NCBI GenBank assembly: GCA_030035585.1
Contig: CM057469.1
Location: forward strand, 17,726,501-17,790,500
Direction of reading: 5' to 3'
DNA: 64,000 nt
Source: Dugong dugon
Taxonomy: Eukaryota; Chordata; Mammalia; Sirenia; Dugongidae
The position numbers and the translations under genes are program-made. The notes under the pieces were generated by a model. The model saw only the letters and a program-made list of their open reading frames with translations. It was not told the origin of the DNA and did no database searches. Positions within the stretch are counted from its first letter, which is position 1. Every line of letters begins with the position of its first letter. Below are positions 33,720-46,400 of this stretch, in pieces.

Positions 33720-34950
33720 CTCCAGCAATAAGAAGTTTGCTTTGAAGTTTGCTAGCTTGGTGGCACTTGAGAAGCCTGCATGGTGCCCTTAAGCATTTTT
33801 ACATTTATAGGGAGCATGAAGTAACTCCATCCAGGTAAATACCTCTGCATTGTTAACAACAGAATCCTTTCCAAGGTTAAGCATAGTGTAAATACAAGTC
33901 ATATTCCTCCAAAACTAATTTATGTGGTGTGTGTATAGTTTAACAGCTAGTTAATAAGGAGATCTTGAGGGTCTATCATAAGCAAGGTCTTGTATTATAG
34001 TCAGACGTATTTCTGACTACAGTGTTCATTGCTCATGGTGAAGTAGTCTAGGAAAAAGTACTGTCATTGGTCCACCCCACATATATGGCTCTTGTTGCGT
34101 AAACTGGCAGAATACTGTGGGATGCAAAGAGGATGTCCATCATTTTGGTGAATATTGGGCACTGTGAGGCACCTTTGTCAAGAGGAGCCCAGAAAGAGGA
34201 ATCAAACAGTTTAGTCATGAGCGGTGGAGAGAATTATGACATGAGAGAAACAAACCTTCTGGTGTAGAGGATCTCCTATACAGAAATGATAGATACGTAC
34301 CTTGAGTAAACATCTTTTTGAGCAGGGATGTCCAGGATAAGAGTGTTAAGGCAGAACAAAAGCCTTCTTAGGCATTCCTTGCTTGTGTAGCATGGCTGGA
34401 AAGGACCACTACTTGCTCTCAATGCAGCTTTTTTCATTCACTTTTGACGCACGTGATCATTCCCATTTAGGTCATTTGTTCTTGAGTCCAAATAGGAGGG
34501 CATTACATTTGGTAGACTTTAGAATAGATGTGAATAACTGGTAGAACTGGTTAAAATTAATGGGATCCCTTGGAGAGCACAAATGGTGAAAGCACCTGGA
34601 TTGTCTTAAGAAAGAAAAACATAAGCATGTGAGTTATCTTTTTTGGAAATGAAACTTCTTAAATGGCTCTTAAGGGGAGAAGGGTAATGAAATTCCAAGG
34701 CATTTATGGTATGAATGCTGTGCTGTGTTCAGACACTGTACATGGGACAGGGTCTTTGGTTAGACTCAATTGTCATTTCTGATGTATTTTACATTTGTTA
34801 TCTGTGTGTGTGTGAGGTTTCAGTGATTCATTTATGGGCAGTAAAATAGGAAACATCTTAATGAAGAAGCCTATCTTAAAATCAAATTTGAAAAATGTCT
34901 AAAATATTAACTTATTTTAATCTTCATGGTTTAGAGCCCTTACATGGAAT
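33720..34950. other. Unique-looking sequence
   Basis: No gene or repeat recognised. A short (TG)n lies at 34804-34813. Confidence 0.5.
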
Positions 34951-35115
34951 CATAGTACTTCACGTCTAGAAGAGACCTGGGAGATCACTCTGATTTTACA
35001 GATGAAGAGTCCGAGGCCCCAAAAGGTTACCTGACTTGTCCAAGGCCATGCATCTAATTAGTGACTAAGCTAAGACAAGAACCTGACTTCTGATTTCTGG
35101 ACCTGGGACTCTTAC
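34951..35115 (-). repeat. MIR, antisense
   Basis: 'TTTTACAGATGAAGAGTCCG', 'GGTTACCTGACTTGTCCAAG' and 'AGTGACTAAGCTAAGACAAG' follow the MIR core in antisense. Confidence 0.85.
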
Positions 35116-36134
35116 TCAGTGGCATGGAATCCAACGGCGTGTTTCTATCACTTGTTTACCAAGGTCTGCCATTTCTGAGAGTTTGCCTATATTGGAGTAG
35201 GTGTACATTGCTGGATGAGAAATAGCTTGGATACATGGCTGAAGAGACATTGCCTGTTGTTGCTGCAGCTGGAGCCCCAGCTGTATTAACCAGTATCACC
35301 ACTGCTTGTTTTGACTAAGAATTTTGCCTTCCTGTAACAAATGATGGGGAGTCCTGGGAGCCTGCCAGAAGGGCACTCACTCCTGAGCCCTTGCCCAAGT
35401 CTCTGCTTCTTCCTCCATGCCACCAGATGGCAAATTGACATCCTCACATAAGGCTGGGCCTCTGCTTTCCACCTGAGCAGCCCCCTGGTATGCACCTGCA
35501 GCCTTAAGAGGAATTCATTTTAGTGGTATGAACCAACTAGGAGATCAAGGGATCTGTAATCAGTAGTTTGATAGTGAGTGAAAACTGTCAGAAACCTCTT
35601 TTCATTTTCTGATGAGAGCTAAATGTGTGAGGCTGTTAGTGAAACCTGAATTTTTAAATGCAGGTTAATGACTCTCCTGGAAGCCAGCAAGGAATTAAGG
35701 TGTTCTTGTAGATACAGAGATTTCAGCTGCAGAGGGGAATTTTTTTTTTTTTTTTTTAAATCATTCCTATTCTTAGGACAGATTGTAGGGTTTTTTCCCC
35801 CTAATGAAATCTGACCATAAGCTTAAAAATAAGTTTGTCAGATACCAATCTTGTTTTCCTTTGAGCTAGCTTCGAACATCAAGTGAATTGCAGGCTTCAA
35901 AATGACTGCTGTAGGGCCACCCTTTAGTAGGCTGATAGAATTCACAGGTAAGAAATCCATTTACCAAAAAATCTTACATTCAGACTGTTAGTAAGACTAT
36001 AACAGTATTTCTTTATCAGGCCCAGCATAATATTATCTTTGTAACATGGTTCAGTCCAGCCTAATAGGCAGTAATTTTCTTTATTAGACTTGCCATTGCA
36101 ATGGATTAGTAATTCTCTTAGTTTACTCATCAGA
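35116..36134. other. Unique-looking sequence
   Basis: Contains a T-run at about 35740-35757. Nothing else is recognised. Confidence 0.5.
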
Positions 36135-36870
36135 TTTTTATCAAATATATTCTTTGTGTCAGACATTATGCTAGGTTCTGGGAGATGATTTAAGAAATGG
36201 TCCCTGAACTAAAAGAGCTCAGTATGTGAAGAGAAAAGACAGCATTACACCAATGTACTGAGTACAGTTTTAGGACATACACAGTGTTATAGCAGCGCGG
36301 GGTAAGAATACAGGCAGCTCTGCCTGGGACTGAAGAAGACTTCACAGACATGGCATTAGAAGAAAGGGTTGGCTGGGCTAGGGCCATAGGAAAGGGCCTT
36401 CTAAGAAGAGGGAACAGCATATGCAGAAGTGTAGAGGCTTGAGAGAGCATGCTATGATCTGTTAAAGCCAAGTTCAGTGTGGTTGTCTCTTAGGTTGCTT
36501 GTGGGGAATAAAGCTAATATTTGCTTTGCAGGCTGGGCTGAACTTTACCCTATACTTAACGGGAACTATTGAAGGTTTTTAGAAAAGGGTGTGAAATCAG
36601 ATTCATGTCTGAGAAAAAGTATTTAAGTAGCTAAATGGTGAATGGAGGGAAGGGTGTGGACTCTGGAAATGGGGATGCTGATTGGAAAACATTCATAATA
36701 GAAGTAGATGAAGTGTTAGGAAGCAGGCAGTGATTGTCATGTCAGTCAGTTTTGGTGATAGGCCTGGAACTCAGTAAAGCAAGAATTTTAGAAGAGGGTA
36801 AGCTTGAGAGATTGGGTGAATACTGGACAGCGTTAATTATGGGAGGACATGATTTCTGATTGCTTAGATT
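36135..36870. repeat. Ancient interspersed repeat, long copy
   Basis: 'TTTGTGTCAGACATTATGCT', then 'TAAAAGAGCTCAGTATGTG', 'AAGAGGGAACAGCATATGCA' and 'TGAAGGTTTTTAGAAAAGGG'. The module order matches 14090-14970 and 41922-42830. Confidence 0.45.
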
Positions 36871-36997
36871 GTAACTAGGGTTATTTTCTAGAGCACCTGT
36901 GTTCATGGTATGACTAGTACCCCTCTCTGGAATAGCTGTTCTGCCTTTGTATTGTAATTGTCAGTTATATCCCTGGACTATAAACACCTTGAGGTCC

Positions 36998-37060
36998 CAT
37001 TCGCATTGCCGTGGAGTCGATTCTGACTCGTAATGACCCTTTCAGACAGAGTAGAACTAG
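36998..37060 (-). mobile_element. AfroSINE tail fragment
   Basis: 'GTGGAGTCGATTCTGACTCG' and 'CAGAGTAGAACT' only. Confidence 0.8.
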
Positions 37061-37400
37061 TTTTACTTTTCTTTTTATTTTTTAATCTCTGGCACATGGC
37101 ACAGTGTTTATTATGGAGTAGGTGCTTGGTAAATGTTTAGATGTTTGGATGGATTCATCAGTCATCTCTATAAGGATCTCCTCTACTGAATGCTCCCTTT
37201 GCCCAAAAAAGACTTCTGTTTCTTGTCAGAAGCAAGACTGGCTCTGAAATTGAGTTACATTTTTCATCGTATGGGCAAGTTTCTCTGGGCTTCCACTTTC
37301 CAGAAACTACCCAGGCTTATATTTGACTGTCTCCTTGGTGACAAAGCACTAAAGGTGTTATCGTTTAGAGATTACATGATGAAGTGGAGACGTATATAAA

Positions 37401-37557
37401 CCAAAAACCCATTGCCTTCTAGTCAAATCTGACTCATAGCGACCCTATAGAACAGAGGAGAACTGCCCCAGTGTTTCCAAGGAGCAGCTGGTGGATTTGA
37501 ACTGCTTAGCTTTGGGTTAGCAACCGTAGTTCTTAACCACTGTGCTACCAGGGCTCC
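37401..37557 (-). mobile_element. AfroSINE (type A, short form)
   Basis: Tail complement 'CAAATCTGACTCATAGCGAC'; the junction 'TTTCCAAGGAGCAGCTGG' shows the internal deletion; head complement 'GTGCTACCAGGGCTCC'. Confidence 0.92.
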
Positions 37558-37565
37558 AAAATCAA

Positions 37566-37571
37566 ACCCAT

Positions 37572-37617
<46 letters not shown>

Positions 37618-37628
37618 TTTTTCTTTTT
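37566..37628. repeat. TA microsatellite and T-run
   Basis: (CATA)n passing into (TA)n and then T-rich sequence, just beyond the SINE head. Confidence 0.9.
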
Positions 37629-38294
37629 CTTTTCTCACTTTGGTTGTTAGAAACTATGGCTCTGTGGTATAAGCAGTAATTCCTTTTTAGATTTATTTAT
37701 TTGGGACTTAAAAAAAATACTCTTGTGTGTTTCTGGTCTTGAGTTAAATACATTTATACTTGCCATAGGGGGTTCTCATGGCGTCATCACAGCTGGAGGT
37801 CTGGTGAGCTTTTGTAAATGGCATTTGGAAGAATGATTAGTTTGCCAAAGCATTAGCAATCTTTTGTATTGTTTCCATCTGCTTTTTGTCTAAAGAGACA
37901 AGTGTTGGGATTTTATTTATTTAATGGACTTTGTTTGAATAAGCTGATTTTCCCACTGTCCACGATTACTAAGGGAGGAGATGAGCATTTACTTCCAGGA
38001 CCTACTCTGTTTCTTGCTGGGAGTAGGGTTGTGTGTGTATGGGAGGGGAGGCGGAGATCAACAACTTTTGCAGCCCTCAAACACGATATTCTGTTGACAT
38101 TTTTCTGTGATTAAATTATAAAAAGAATCTCTGACTGTGAATTTGCCTGGTTTGGGTGTAAGGTCACGTATTTAAAGAACAATCTACAGTGTAATATGTT
38201 GGTTCTACATTTTGTTTAAGTTGCCTAAAGAAGGGAAAAACAGTATTATTTACATGTCAAGTTTCTTCTTATGCCTTATTCTTACATATATTTT
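37629..38294. other. Unique-looking sequence
   Basis: No gene or repeat recognised. Confidence 0.5.
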
Positions 38295-38455
38295 CTCTTA
38301 TTTAACATTCATGCCAACCTTGCATGAGAGCTATTGTTATCCTTACTCTGCTGTTGAAAACAAACAGTTTCGGATTGCTTAAGGAGTTTACAAGAATCCC
38401 TTAGCAATTTGTATCAGAGTTTGTTCCAAACCCAGGTCTTCGGACAGAAGGCAGA
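38295..38455 (-). repeat. Degenerate MIR, antisense
   Basis: 'TTAACATTCATGCCAACCTT', 'GAGAGCTATTGTTATCCTTA' and 'TCCAAACCCAGGTCTTCGGA' follow the MIR end in antisense. It is weak. Confidence 0.5.
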
Positions 38456-39577
38456 GGTTTGTAATCTCCTCCACTGACCCCAAGGCTCCAAGTGGGCCAG
38501 AGGGCTCCAGATGCTGATAATACTGTTGAAGGAAGCAGAAGCTAAATTTCGGGACCTCAGTTGGAAGGGAGTGACAGTGAAAACCAACCAGAGTGGGGAA
38601 ATTTCATTTCTGGGTAACTGTGAAGATTATAAATGAATTATGGCACCTCAGTATGTTAGAACTTCTCATTTTGGAAAGTTAATGGGCTTTTGTCTTCTCT
38701 CCATCAGTGTGATACCGGGACATGTACCCACTGATTAGCTGGCTTGCTTGGTACAGTTAACAGACACAGCAGCAATCAGTGTTACTCCACTTGCTATTTA
38801 AAAATCATGATAAGTTTTGCATTCTTACTGTAAAATGGATGAGTTCAGAGTTTTGAGAATACCTGTATTAAGGCAAAATATAAGCGATCTCACCTTTAGT
38901 AAATTTAATTCCTGCCTTCAGCTTTGACCACAATAATCTTAAATGAGGTATTTTGTTGCATGCTGATAACCTCAGGGATTTTATCTGCTGCTGTTGCCGT
39001 CTTTTGAGGAGGATTCTCCCATTGCAAAGGAGGTCTACAATTAATGAATGGCAGGAAGTATCAGGAGTATTTCTGAGTGCTTAAACCCATCCGAGGTTTA
39101 TTAATTTTCCGGATATGGGTTAACATGGTTCTTTGAATAGGCACAAGGCCTAGAGAGTAGGATTAGGAAGGTTTCCAGGGGCTCTGAACTCATGTCAAGC
39201 AAAACTGGCAAGCTAGGCAGCTAAGTCAACTGAATAGGGAAAAGGCTTTGAAACTGCTTTATTGCACTGCGTAATGTTTGTAAATTTTATTCAATTAATT
39301 TACAGCTGCAGAGCTCATGAGGCTGAAATTAAAGTTTTGTAAAGTTTTGATAAGGAGGCAGCCAAACAAGTTAGATTAGCAGTGGATGTTTTAGAAATGA
39401 GTTGGCAGTGAGGCAAAAATAGAAGATTTGAATTTCCAGAGGCATGTTGATATTGCAGTGCCCATTCGATTCACTGTGGAAAGCCCATACTCTGCACCTG
39501 TCATCTCAGGCATTTCTTCTGTCTTGTATCTTCTCCAAGCTGCCCGCTAACATGAAAGTAAGCATCCTTAAAAACAA
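38456..39577. other. Unique-looking sequence
   Basis: No gene or repeat recognised. Confidence 0.5.
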
Positions 39578-40258
39578 ATTGTTGTGAGTATATGTATATA
39601 ACAAAGCATTTACCATTTCAACATTTTTTACGTGTACAATTCAGTGATATTAATTATGTTAACCATATTGTGCAAGCGTCACCACTATCAGTTTCCAAAT
39701 CTTTCCGTCACCTTCAATAGCAGCTCAGTGCCCCACAAGCAATGACTCCCTTTTTCTCTCTCCCCACCCCGGGTAACTACTAATGGTGAGAACATACAAT
39801 ATCTGTCCTTTTGCGACTTACTTGTTTCACTCGGCATAATGTTCTCAGAGTTCTTCCACGTTGTAGCAGGTGTCAGGACATCGTTTCTCTTTGTTGTTGT
39901 TAGCTGCCATCAAGCTGATTCCGACTCATGGCGATCCCATGAGTTACAGAGTAGAACTACTCCATAGAGTTTTCTTGGCTGTAATCTTAATGGAAACAGA
40001 TCACCAGGCCTTTTCTTCCACAGTACCACTGGGTGGGTTCAAACCACAAACCTTTAGGTTAGCAGTCGAGCTCAAACTGTTTGCAACACCTAGGGACCTC
40101 GTTTCTCTTTATGGCAGAGTATTACTCCAATAACGGAGTACATACTACATTTTGTTTACCCATTAATCATTGATGGACACTTATGTTGTTTCCACGTTTT
40201 GACTATTGTGAATAGTGCTGCGGTGAACATTGATGTATCTGTTTATATTCCTGCTGAA
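39578..40258 (-). mobile_element. L1 3' fragment, antisense, split by a SINE
   Basis: 'ACAATTCAGTGATATTAATT', 'CTTGTTTCACTCGGCATAAT' and 'CTATTGTGAATAGTGCTGCG' are the 3' UTR and ORF2 end of an L1 older than the 1916-10010 copy. The SINE at 39893-40098 interrupts it. Confidence 0.85.
39893..40098 (-). mobile_element. AfroSINE (type B), full length with 12-bp duplication
   Basis: Starts TTGTTGTTAGCTGCCATC and ends 'GCAACACCTAGGGACC'. TCGTTTCTCTTT flanks it at 39881-39892 and 40099-40110, and the host L1 reads straight through when the SINE and one copy are removed. Confidence 0.96.
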
Positions 40259-41259
40259 ATAAACGTCTTTTATAGTAAAGTCTCACCACCCCAGTATTCA
40301 TAAAAAATCAGTTATCTGGGCTGTGCCTTTTCTTTCTTCATCCTTACAGCATGTTCTTTAATCTTTCTTGTTGGGAATCTCGACAAGGTCTTTCTCCCTC
40401 TGAAGGTTGAGACAACAGGTGTCCCTTTACCTGGAGTTCAAGTCTGTTAGTCACGTCTGAAGAGCCACAGATAGAGCGCACAGCACACGTTTTCACATAA
40501 TATTAAATGGTGTTCTCAAAAGAACATTTATCATTGTTAACATTTAGTATTTTTTGGTGGAAAGAAAATTTGTTCTAAGCCTCACTAAGAAAATTTCACA
40601 GTATTAAACAGGACTTAATAACCTATTTTCAGAGTCATATTGAAGACTGTTTCTGGAGAGGGGAGGAGGACCAAGGATTGGGAAAGGACACCGGTGGATT
40701 CAACTGTATCTGTAATGTCTTATGAGTTGGAGAAAAGGTCTCAAGTGAACGGGGAAAGTAAATATGAAGAAATTGGTTATAGTATACAGGAGTTTGTTAT
40801 ATTAATTCTTTTTCCTAGTGCTTTCAAGCTATCTCTGGTGAAGCACGTTTTTCTCCCCATTTCCAGTCTATCACAGACCAATATATGTTCTTAGTGTGTC
40901 ATGCCTGCTATGCAACTCTTGCCCCAGTTGCCACTTACCATGAGAATTGGACAAGACTCAAAAACTACCCAATACCTTCTTCAGTGACACAATCCCACTG
41001 AATATGAATTTGGATGTCCCAGCCACATCAGATAGATACAAAAGTTTCTAAATGCTTATTCTCAGTTTTGTGTTTTATCTTGCAATGGACCCACAGCAAA
41101 AAGTTGTGGTCAATGGCATACTCTTGAGTAGACTGCTTTTTCTTTGTATGCCAGAAATCTTTCATGATAAATATGTATACATCATTTTGGAAATTGTTAC
41201 ATGTTTTCAAAGTATTTCACGTTAATTCATTTATTCTGCATATTTGATCCAACTAGGTC
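40259..41259. other. Unique-looking sequence
   Basis: No gene or repeat recognised. Confidence 0.5.
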
Positions 41260-42850
41260 ATTCTTTTTTCCACAAATTATCTTGAACTTGGTAATGTGTA
41301 AGTTGTGGAAGATATTGTTCTCTGCCTTTGATGGTTTTTATGTAATGAAGACACCTTAATTCAACAAACATTTTTTTTAGCATTTGTTTTGCCTTAGGCT
41401 TTATCTTAAGCAGTGAATATGCAAAGATGTGTGATTTACAGACTTTTCTTTCAAGTTCCCGTTTTATAATGGCGTTAGAGCCAATATTTTGTGTGCCATA
41501 GCAGGTGTGTGAACTAAATGCTGTGGAAACATTGAAAATAGTCATTACACATAATCGGAGTGTTGAAAAGTTGTAGAAGAGAAGCTCATTTGAACTGGGT
41601 CTTCTTGAAGGATGAATAGGGATTTTTCAGGTTGATAAGGGGGTAAGTCAAAGGAATAGCATGAGCAAAACTGGAGAGCTGTAGCAGACCATCGCTTGAT
41701 AAGAAGTGATAGACAGATTGGTGTGATTCTAGAGTGTGTGGGAGGGAAGTGAGTTTAGAAAGCTAGGATGTGGCAAGTTACTAAAGGGCCTTGAATTTCA
41801 GGCTAAGGAGTTTGAACTTTTTCTTGTTCAGATGAGAAGATTTATTATATAACAGCTAGGATCCTTGGCTTGTTTTCTGATATAGACCTTTTGCCCGCAC
41901 TTTTAAACTCCACTTATTCATTCATTCATTCTTCAATATTTGTTGAAGAAATTACCATGTGAGAAGCACTAGATTATGAGCTGGGAATATAAATGCAAGA
42001 CATAAATCCTGCCCTCAAGGAGCTCACAATTAAATAGGGGGGTGAAAGGACGGACACTTAGACACAGGATTAACCAACAATAGTGTCTGGGTATGTAGGC
42101 TCACAGGAGGGGCAGCTAATCTTGCTAAGAGTTGGGGACCATGAAAGGCACTGGAAGAGATGATACTTGAAAATAGCCTTACCAGATGAGTACACATTAG
42201 TAGGTAAAAAGAAGAGGGACCTTCCAAGAAGGGATGAGTATAGAGGTTACAGGGAGAGGTAGGCTGGGGCCAGATTCTTGAAGACCCAGTATGACACGTG
42301 AGAATTTGTGGTTGGGTACGGGACAGCCATTGAAGGGTTTACGCAGAGAAGTCACTGACTTAGTTTAGGTTTAGGTGGATTATGCTGTTGTCTAGAGAAT
42401 GGGGTATGAGGGAGACAGGTAGAGTCAGGGAGACCAGCTGGGAAGTGGTACAGTGGTTCAAGTGAGAGTTGATTGGGATCTGAACTACGTAAGCAATATG
42501 GAGCTAGGCAAAGGGATTAATATTTAAAATAGAAGGTAAAATTGGCAGGACTTGGAGATTCAGGTCAGAAAGCAAGAGAGCAGGAAGGGGCGTGAGATGA
42601 CACAGGTTCTAGCTTGAGCTACTTGGATGGTGGAACTACTGCCACTAAGAGACTGTGGCACCATGTTGGGGAGTAGATGGTGAGTTCAGCTGTAGATACC
42701 TTGAGTCTGAGTTGCCTGGAGATGTCTAGCAGGCAATTAAATATGCTTATGCAAAGGTCTGTGGGGCAGTCCAGACCAGACAGAACTTTAGGAATCATCA
42801 GCATTCAGGAATAGAGTTAAAACTGATGATGGAGGAGTTTACGCAGGCTG
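41260..42850. repeat. Two ancient interspersed repeats of one unassigned family
   Basis: 41590-41860 ('AGGGCCTTGAATTTCAGGCT' then 'AAGGAGTTTGAAC') and 41922-42850 (begins 'TTCATTCATTCATTCTTCAA', with 'CCCTCAAGGAGCTCACAATT', 'GAGTTGCCTGGAGATGTCTA', 'CAGGCAATTAAATATGC'). The second is the longest copy of the family in this window. There is no coding potential. Confidence 0.5.
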
Positions 42851-43184
42851 AGCTCTGGTGAGAATCTCAAGAGTCTATGTCCTGTTTCATTCCTCAGCTA
42901 AAATTTACTAACAACTATGAAAAGTTAAAATATACTAACAACTATAAAAAGCAGGAACTTGTCTAAAGGGCTGCTTTTAGGACATTGAGTCAAAGAGAAA
43001 AGAAGCCAATTTAAGTGTAACTGGCAGATGTTTATCTTCTGTTAATCTATTGGGAAGAGTGCATACCAAAGAAAAAAAGAGAAGCCTTTTCTTTCCTTCA
43101 AGAGATACTGTTTCCTTGAAGAAATTAAAAGAAGAAAAGAAAAAAACAAACATGAAATAACTTGAGAATAAAAACTAATCTGTA

Positions 43185-43262
43185 TTTTAACATAATTTAC
43201 ATACCATAAAATTCACCTGTTTTAAGTGTACAGTTCAATAATTTTTAGAAAATTTACGTAAA
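43185..43262 (-). mobile_element. L1 3'-end stub
   Basis: 'CATACCATAAAATTCACCTG' and 'TAAGTGTACAGTTCAATAAT', the extreme 3' end of an old L1 in antisense. Confidence 0.65.
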
Positions 43263-43429
43263 GTGTATTTTTAAAGTCTAAGAAGTTACAGTTATAAGCT
43301 AAGCTTTTAGGTACTGTAATGATTTAGAGTAAGGTAGCAGATAGCATTTAATCAGGGAAATGCACTGCCAGTTTGGAGGATGTGGTGGATGGAGATTGGC
43401 AGAGAGTTTTGCCAGACACTCTGCTGGGA

Positions 43430-43566
43430 TTGTTGTTGCTAGCTCCAGTTGAGTTGACATCTGACTCGTGGCAACTCCGTGCACAACGAAACCAAACGCT
43501 GCCCAGCCCTGCGCCATCCCCATGATCTGTTGTGAATCAGACCATTGTGATCCATAGGAGATAGGG
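43430..43566 (-). mobile_element. RTE 3'-end copy
   Basis: Starts TGTTGTTGCTAGCTCCAGTT. On the minus strand it encodes GMAQGWAAFGFVVHGVATSQ, resembling the C-terminal 'VHGVA.S' ending of BovB-type RTE proteins. Aligned with 56714-56868 over most of its length. Confidence 0.6.
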
Positions 43567-43656
43567 ATAGGCAAGTCTGGCAATATTTTTATCAGTGATT
43601 TTTTTAAAAAAACAGTTTAACACCCTATCTTCATTAAGCCATGGAGATGAATGTGA

Positions 43657-44119
43657 CACACTGGCCCTCCGTGTCCGTGGGTCCTGCATCCGTGGATTCA
43701 ACCAACCACGGATCAAAAATATTCAGGGGGAAAAAAGTTCCAAAATACAAAACTTGAATTTGCGTGCATTGAGCACTACGCTGAATCCAAGCGAATGAAG
43801 TTATGTGTAGGCATGTCCTGGTGTAGCCTCCCACCATTTCACAGCTTCTCAGTCTCCAGCACGCGTTTTGAGCATTGTTCGACCTGCACCTTGTCATTAT
43901 TCCCTAAACAATACAGTACTGTATGACAACTATTTACATATCATTTACATGGTATTAGATGCTATAAGTAATCTAGAGATGATTTAAAGTATACCAGAGG
44001 ATGTGTGTAGGTTATATGCAAATACTGTGACATTTCATATAAGGGACTTGAGCATCGTCAGATTTTGGTATCCAGAGAGGTCCTGAAACCAATCCCCTGG
44101 GGTTACGGAGAGATGACTG
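43657..44119. mobile_element. Tigger/MER2-type DNA transposon (non-autonomous)
   Basis: The left end 'CTGGCCCTCCGTGTCCGTGG' and right end 'GGGGTTACGGAGAGATGACT' form degenerate inverted termini. The interior has the family's 'GATTCAACCAACCACGGATC' and 'ATGATTTAAAGTATACCAGA'. It moves by cut and paste with a transposase supplied in trans, and about 460 bases is a normal size. The 14-bp palindrome ATACAGTACTGTAT lies at 43911-43924. Confidence 0.88.
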
Positions 44120-44129
44120 TACTGTTATA

Positions 44130-45840
44130 TTTGTTTCTGTTTGCTGACTTTAGCCCTAGACTGGAAGATAGAGTAACCTCTATACTAGCATTGTAATGAT
44201 ATTTGTTTCACAGTCAAATATTATATCGGCTGCCTATGATTGGAAGTGTAGTTCTAAGCAGAACCAACCTTAGCATCTTAAAAAACATTTGGCAGAATTT
44301 TGCATATGACAAGGTATCAGTGCTTCTTACTCCATTAAAAAAAAAGAAAATATTACTAACTGTATATTCATTGAAATAATAAATTTTAACAGTTTACTTA
44401 GTTTTGGGAAGAGACTGAAATTTAATCATTCCTTTGCCTCAGCCTAGCATAAGTTAAACGGTAGTTTTTGTTGATCTTGTTTTATTTTATTTTGTTTTTT
44501 GTCCTCACAACGTGTTTTCCTTCATGGTAATATCTCTAAGAGTGCGTGAGAAAAACATGGAAAGAGAATACAAGTATTCATGTGAGCCTTTGTATAACGT
44601 TGTAAGCAAAGGAGATGTGGGATTTGTTTTGGGTCTTCCTCTGGCGGTGTGTGTTCATGTCTGGCTTGTCTGCACTGCACATGCAGTCAGGCTGTGCCGC
44701 AAACTTCCAGGCAGCCATTAGCCTGCTGGGAATGAGACACACACGACCACCCCCCAGGTGCTACATTCCTCTGTGATCGAGCCAGACACACGAGACACTT
44801 ACACAGTGTGGGCAAAGTGAGAGCCATTGTTCCTGTTCATAGAAAGAAAACAGTAAACAGTAACAACAGATGCCCGAAGGAGAACCACTCACCCTTCCCC
44901 GGATTACTCGTGTCCATTCTTCTGTTGATGGGCAGGCAGGTGCGCCGAGGTTCAGATCGGATGCTGTGTTCACATCACTGCTGCCTCCAGCTACCGCCAT
45001 GCTGTCTGGGGGCCTGCACAGCTCCTGAGGCTTCTGCTCTGCCGCCGGCCCTTGCTGCCGGCTGGAATACCCCTGCACAGGATCTCCTGAGTTTCTGTCG
45101 CGGGGCCCTTCTAATTAAGCCTCTGCTGTTGGCTACCACCACGCTTCCCGGGCCAGCGAGGCTCTCTTGCTGCCACACTACCATGGTTAGAAAGGCCATA
45201 AAAAGCAATTCAGTGCACTGTAGGGGGGGGTTCAGATTGACTTTCTCAGAGGGTCACTGTCCTTGGACACTCAGTAATGCACACTCAGTAATGTAAGAAA
45301 TAAAAGTCCAAGGAGAGAGGATGTGGCAGAACTGATGTGTTCACAGCTCAGTGGATGGGTGTCCTCTGTCTTGGAAGGGTGGGGCCAACTTTGAACTTTG
45401 AGCCAGACCTCAGGATGTGATGATTGGTCCCTTGAGCCAGGTTTGTCCACTTGTTGGGGGCAGCAAGCAGTCTGGGAGGTGGGGAAGCAAAGATAGTTGA
45501 CGGATCTTTAGAATAGTGAGTGTTGGTGCTGGGTTGATGGGTGCCCATCATTGTGGTACACAATCCTGAGAGAAGTTGGCAGACCTTTCAGTGATTGGTG
45601 AGTGTGATAATTTAACTCTTCAGCCTGACAGGCAGTGGCAGGTCACAGGTGACATGTTTTCTGATTTCGTCAGTGCTAACCTGGCTTTCCATGTAACTGA
45701 GCACTCTCTTAATCAACATTTCTGCACTGCCTATTGAGGGTCTAAAAAAAGGTTGTGCTAATTTAAATATTAACCCCAGTGAAACAATTAGGAAAGGTAA
45801 ATGTTTTAGGTAAACGTAACCTGTTGTATCCCAAAGATGG
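44130..45840. other. Unique-looking sequence with a G+C-richer block
   Basis: 44870-45180 is richer in G+C and CpG than its surroundings. A 162-codon frame (44808-45296, plus) overlaps other frames on both strands, has no recognisable domain and no splice or start context, so it is not called a gene. Confidence 0.5.
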
Positions 45841-46400
45841 ATGGAATTTATTATTATTTGTAATTACCCACTCTGGTTTTTCTTTTCTGTCGGCATGGAG
45901 AATTGAGAGCTGCTTATCTGCATTGGACTGTCCATGAATACTTACTAGGCATTGTACTGTTAATGCTTAATTAATGATTTAATCAGAAAAGGCTGGCTTT
46001 GGATTTCTGATGAGGTAATGAGAATTGGCATTTAACAAGTTAATTGGAATTGGAAAGAGCTATTAAAAGACCATGAGAAGGTCTTTCGTGAAGCGCTTGA
46101 ATATGCTTCAGTCTGAAGATCTTATTAAATTATGCTAAGGGTGTTTTTTCCTTTCACTTTAAATCACCCATTATGATCATCTAATCAGCTTCCTGAATGT
46201 TGCTGCAGATGAAATTATTATTAACATCATACTTGTTGGGATTTATTTTTTTTTCCTCCAGTTGTTAGTGAATCAGCGTTTAATAGACAATAGAATTTCT
46301 TAGCTCCACTGGGACAAAACCTGAATCAGTTTTAAATTTTCTTTACAACTTTTTGGGTTTAAAACATCATTATTCTGGGTATTGATGATGGCTTTTCCTC
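45841..46400. promoter_or_regulatory. Repeat-free AT-rich block, candidate conserved enhancer
   Basis: No recognised repeats and several homeodomain-type cores: TAATTA at 45861-45866, TTAATTAATGATTTAATCAG at 45967-45986, TAATTG at 46041-46046 and CTAATCAG at 46181-46188. This texture is typical of conserved non-coding elements. Conservation itself cannot be seen from one genome, so function is inferred only. Confidence 0.3.

Noticed and set aside
41258..41545. 95-codon minus frame
   Set aside because: Located in AT-rich repeat-derived DNA, no recognisable domain.
44808..45296. 162-codon plus frame in a G+C-richer block
   Set aside because: Open frames overlap on both strands, as expected from lower stop-codon density. 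No domain, splice signal or repeat-free evidence of selection.
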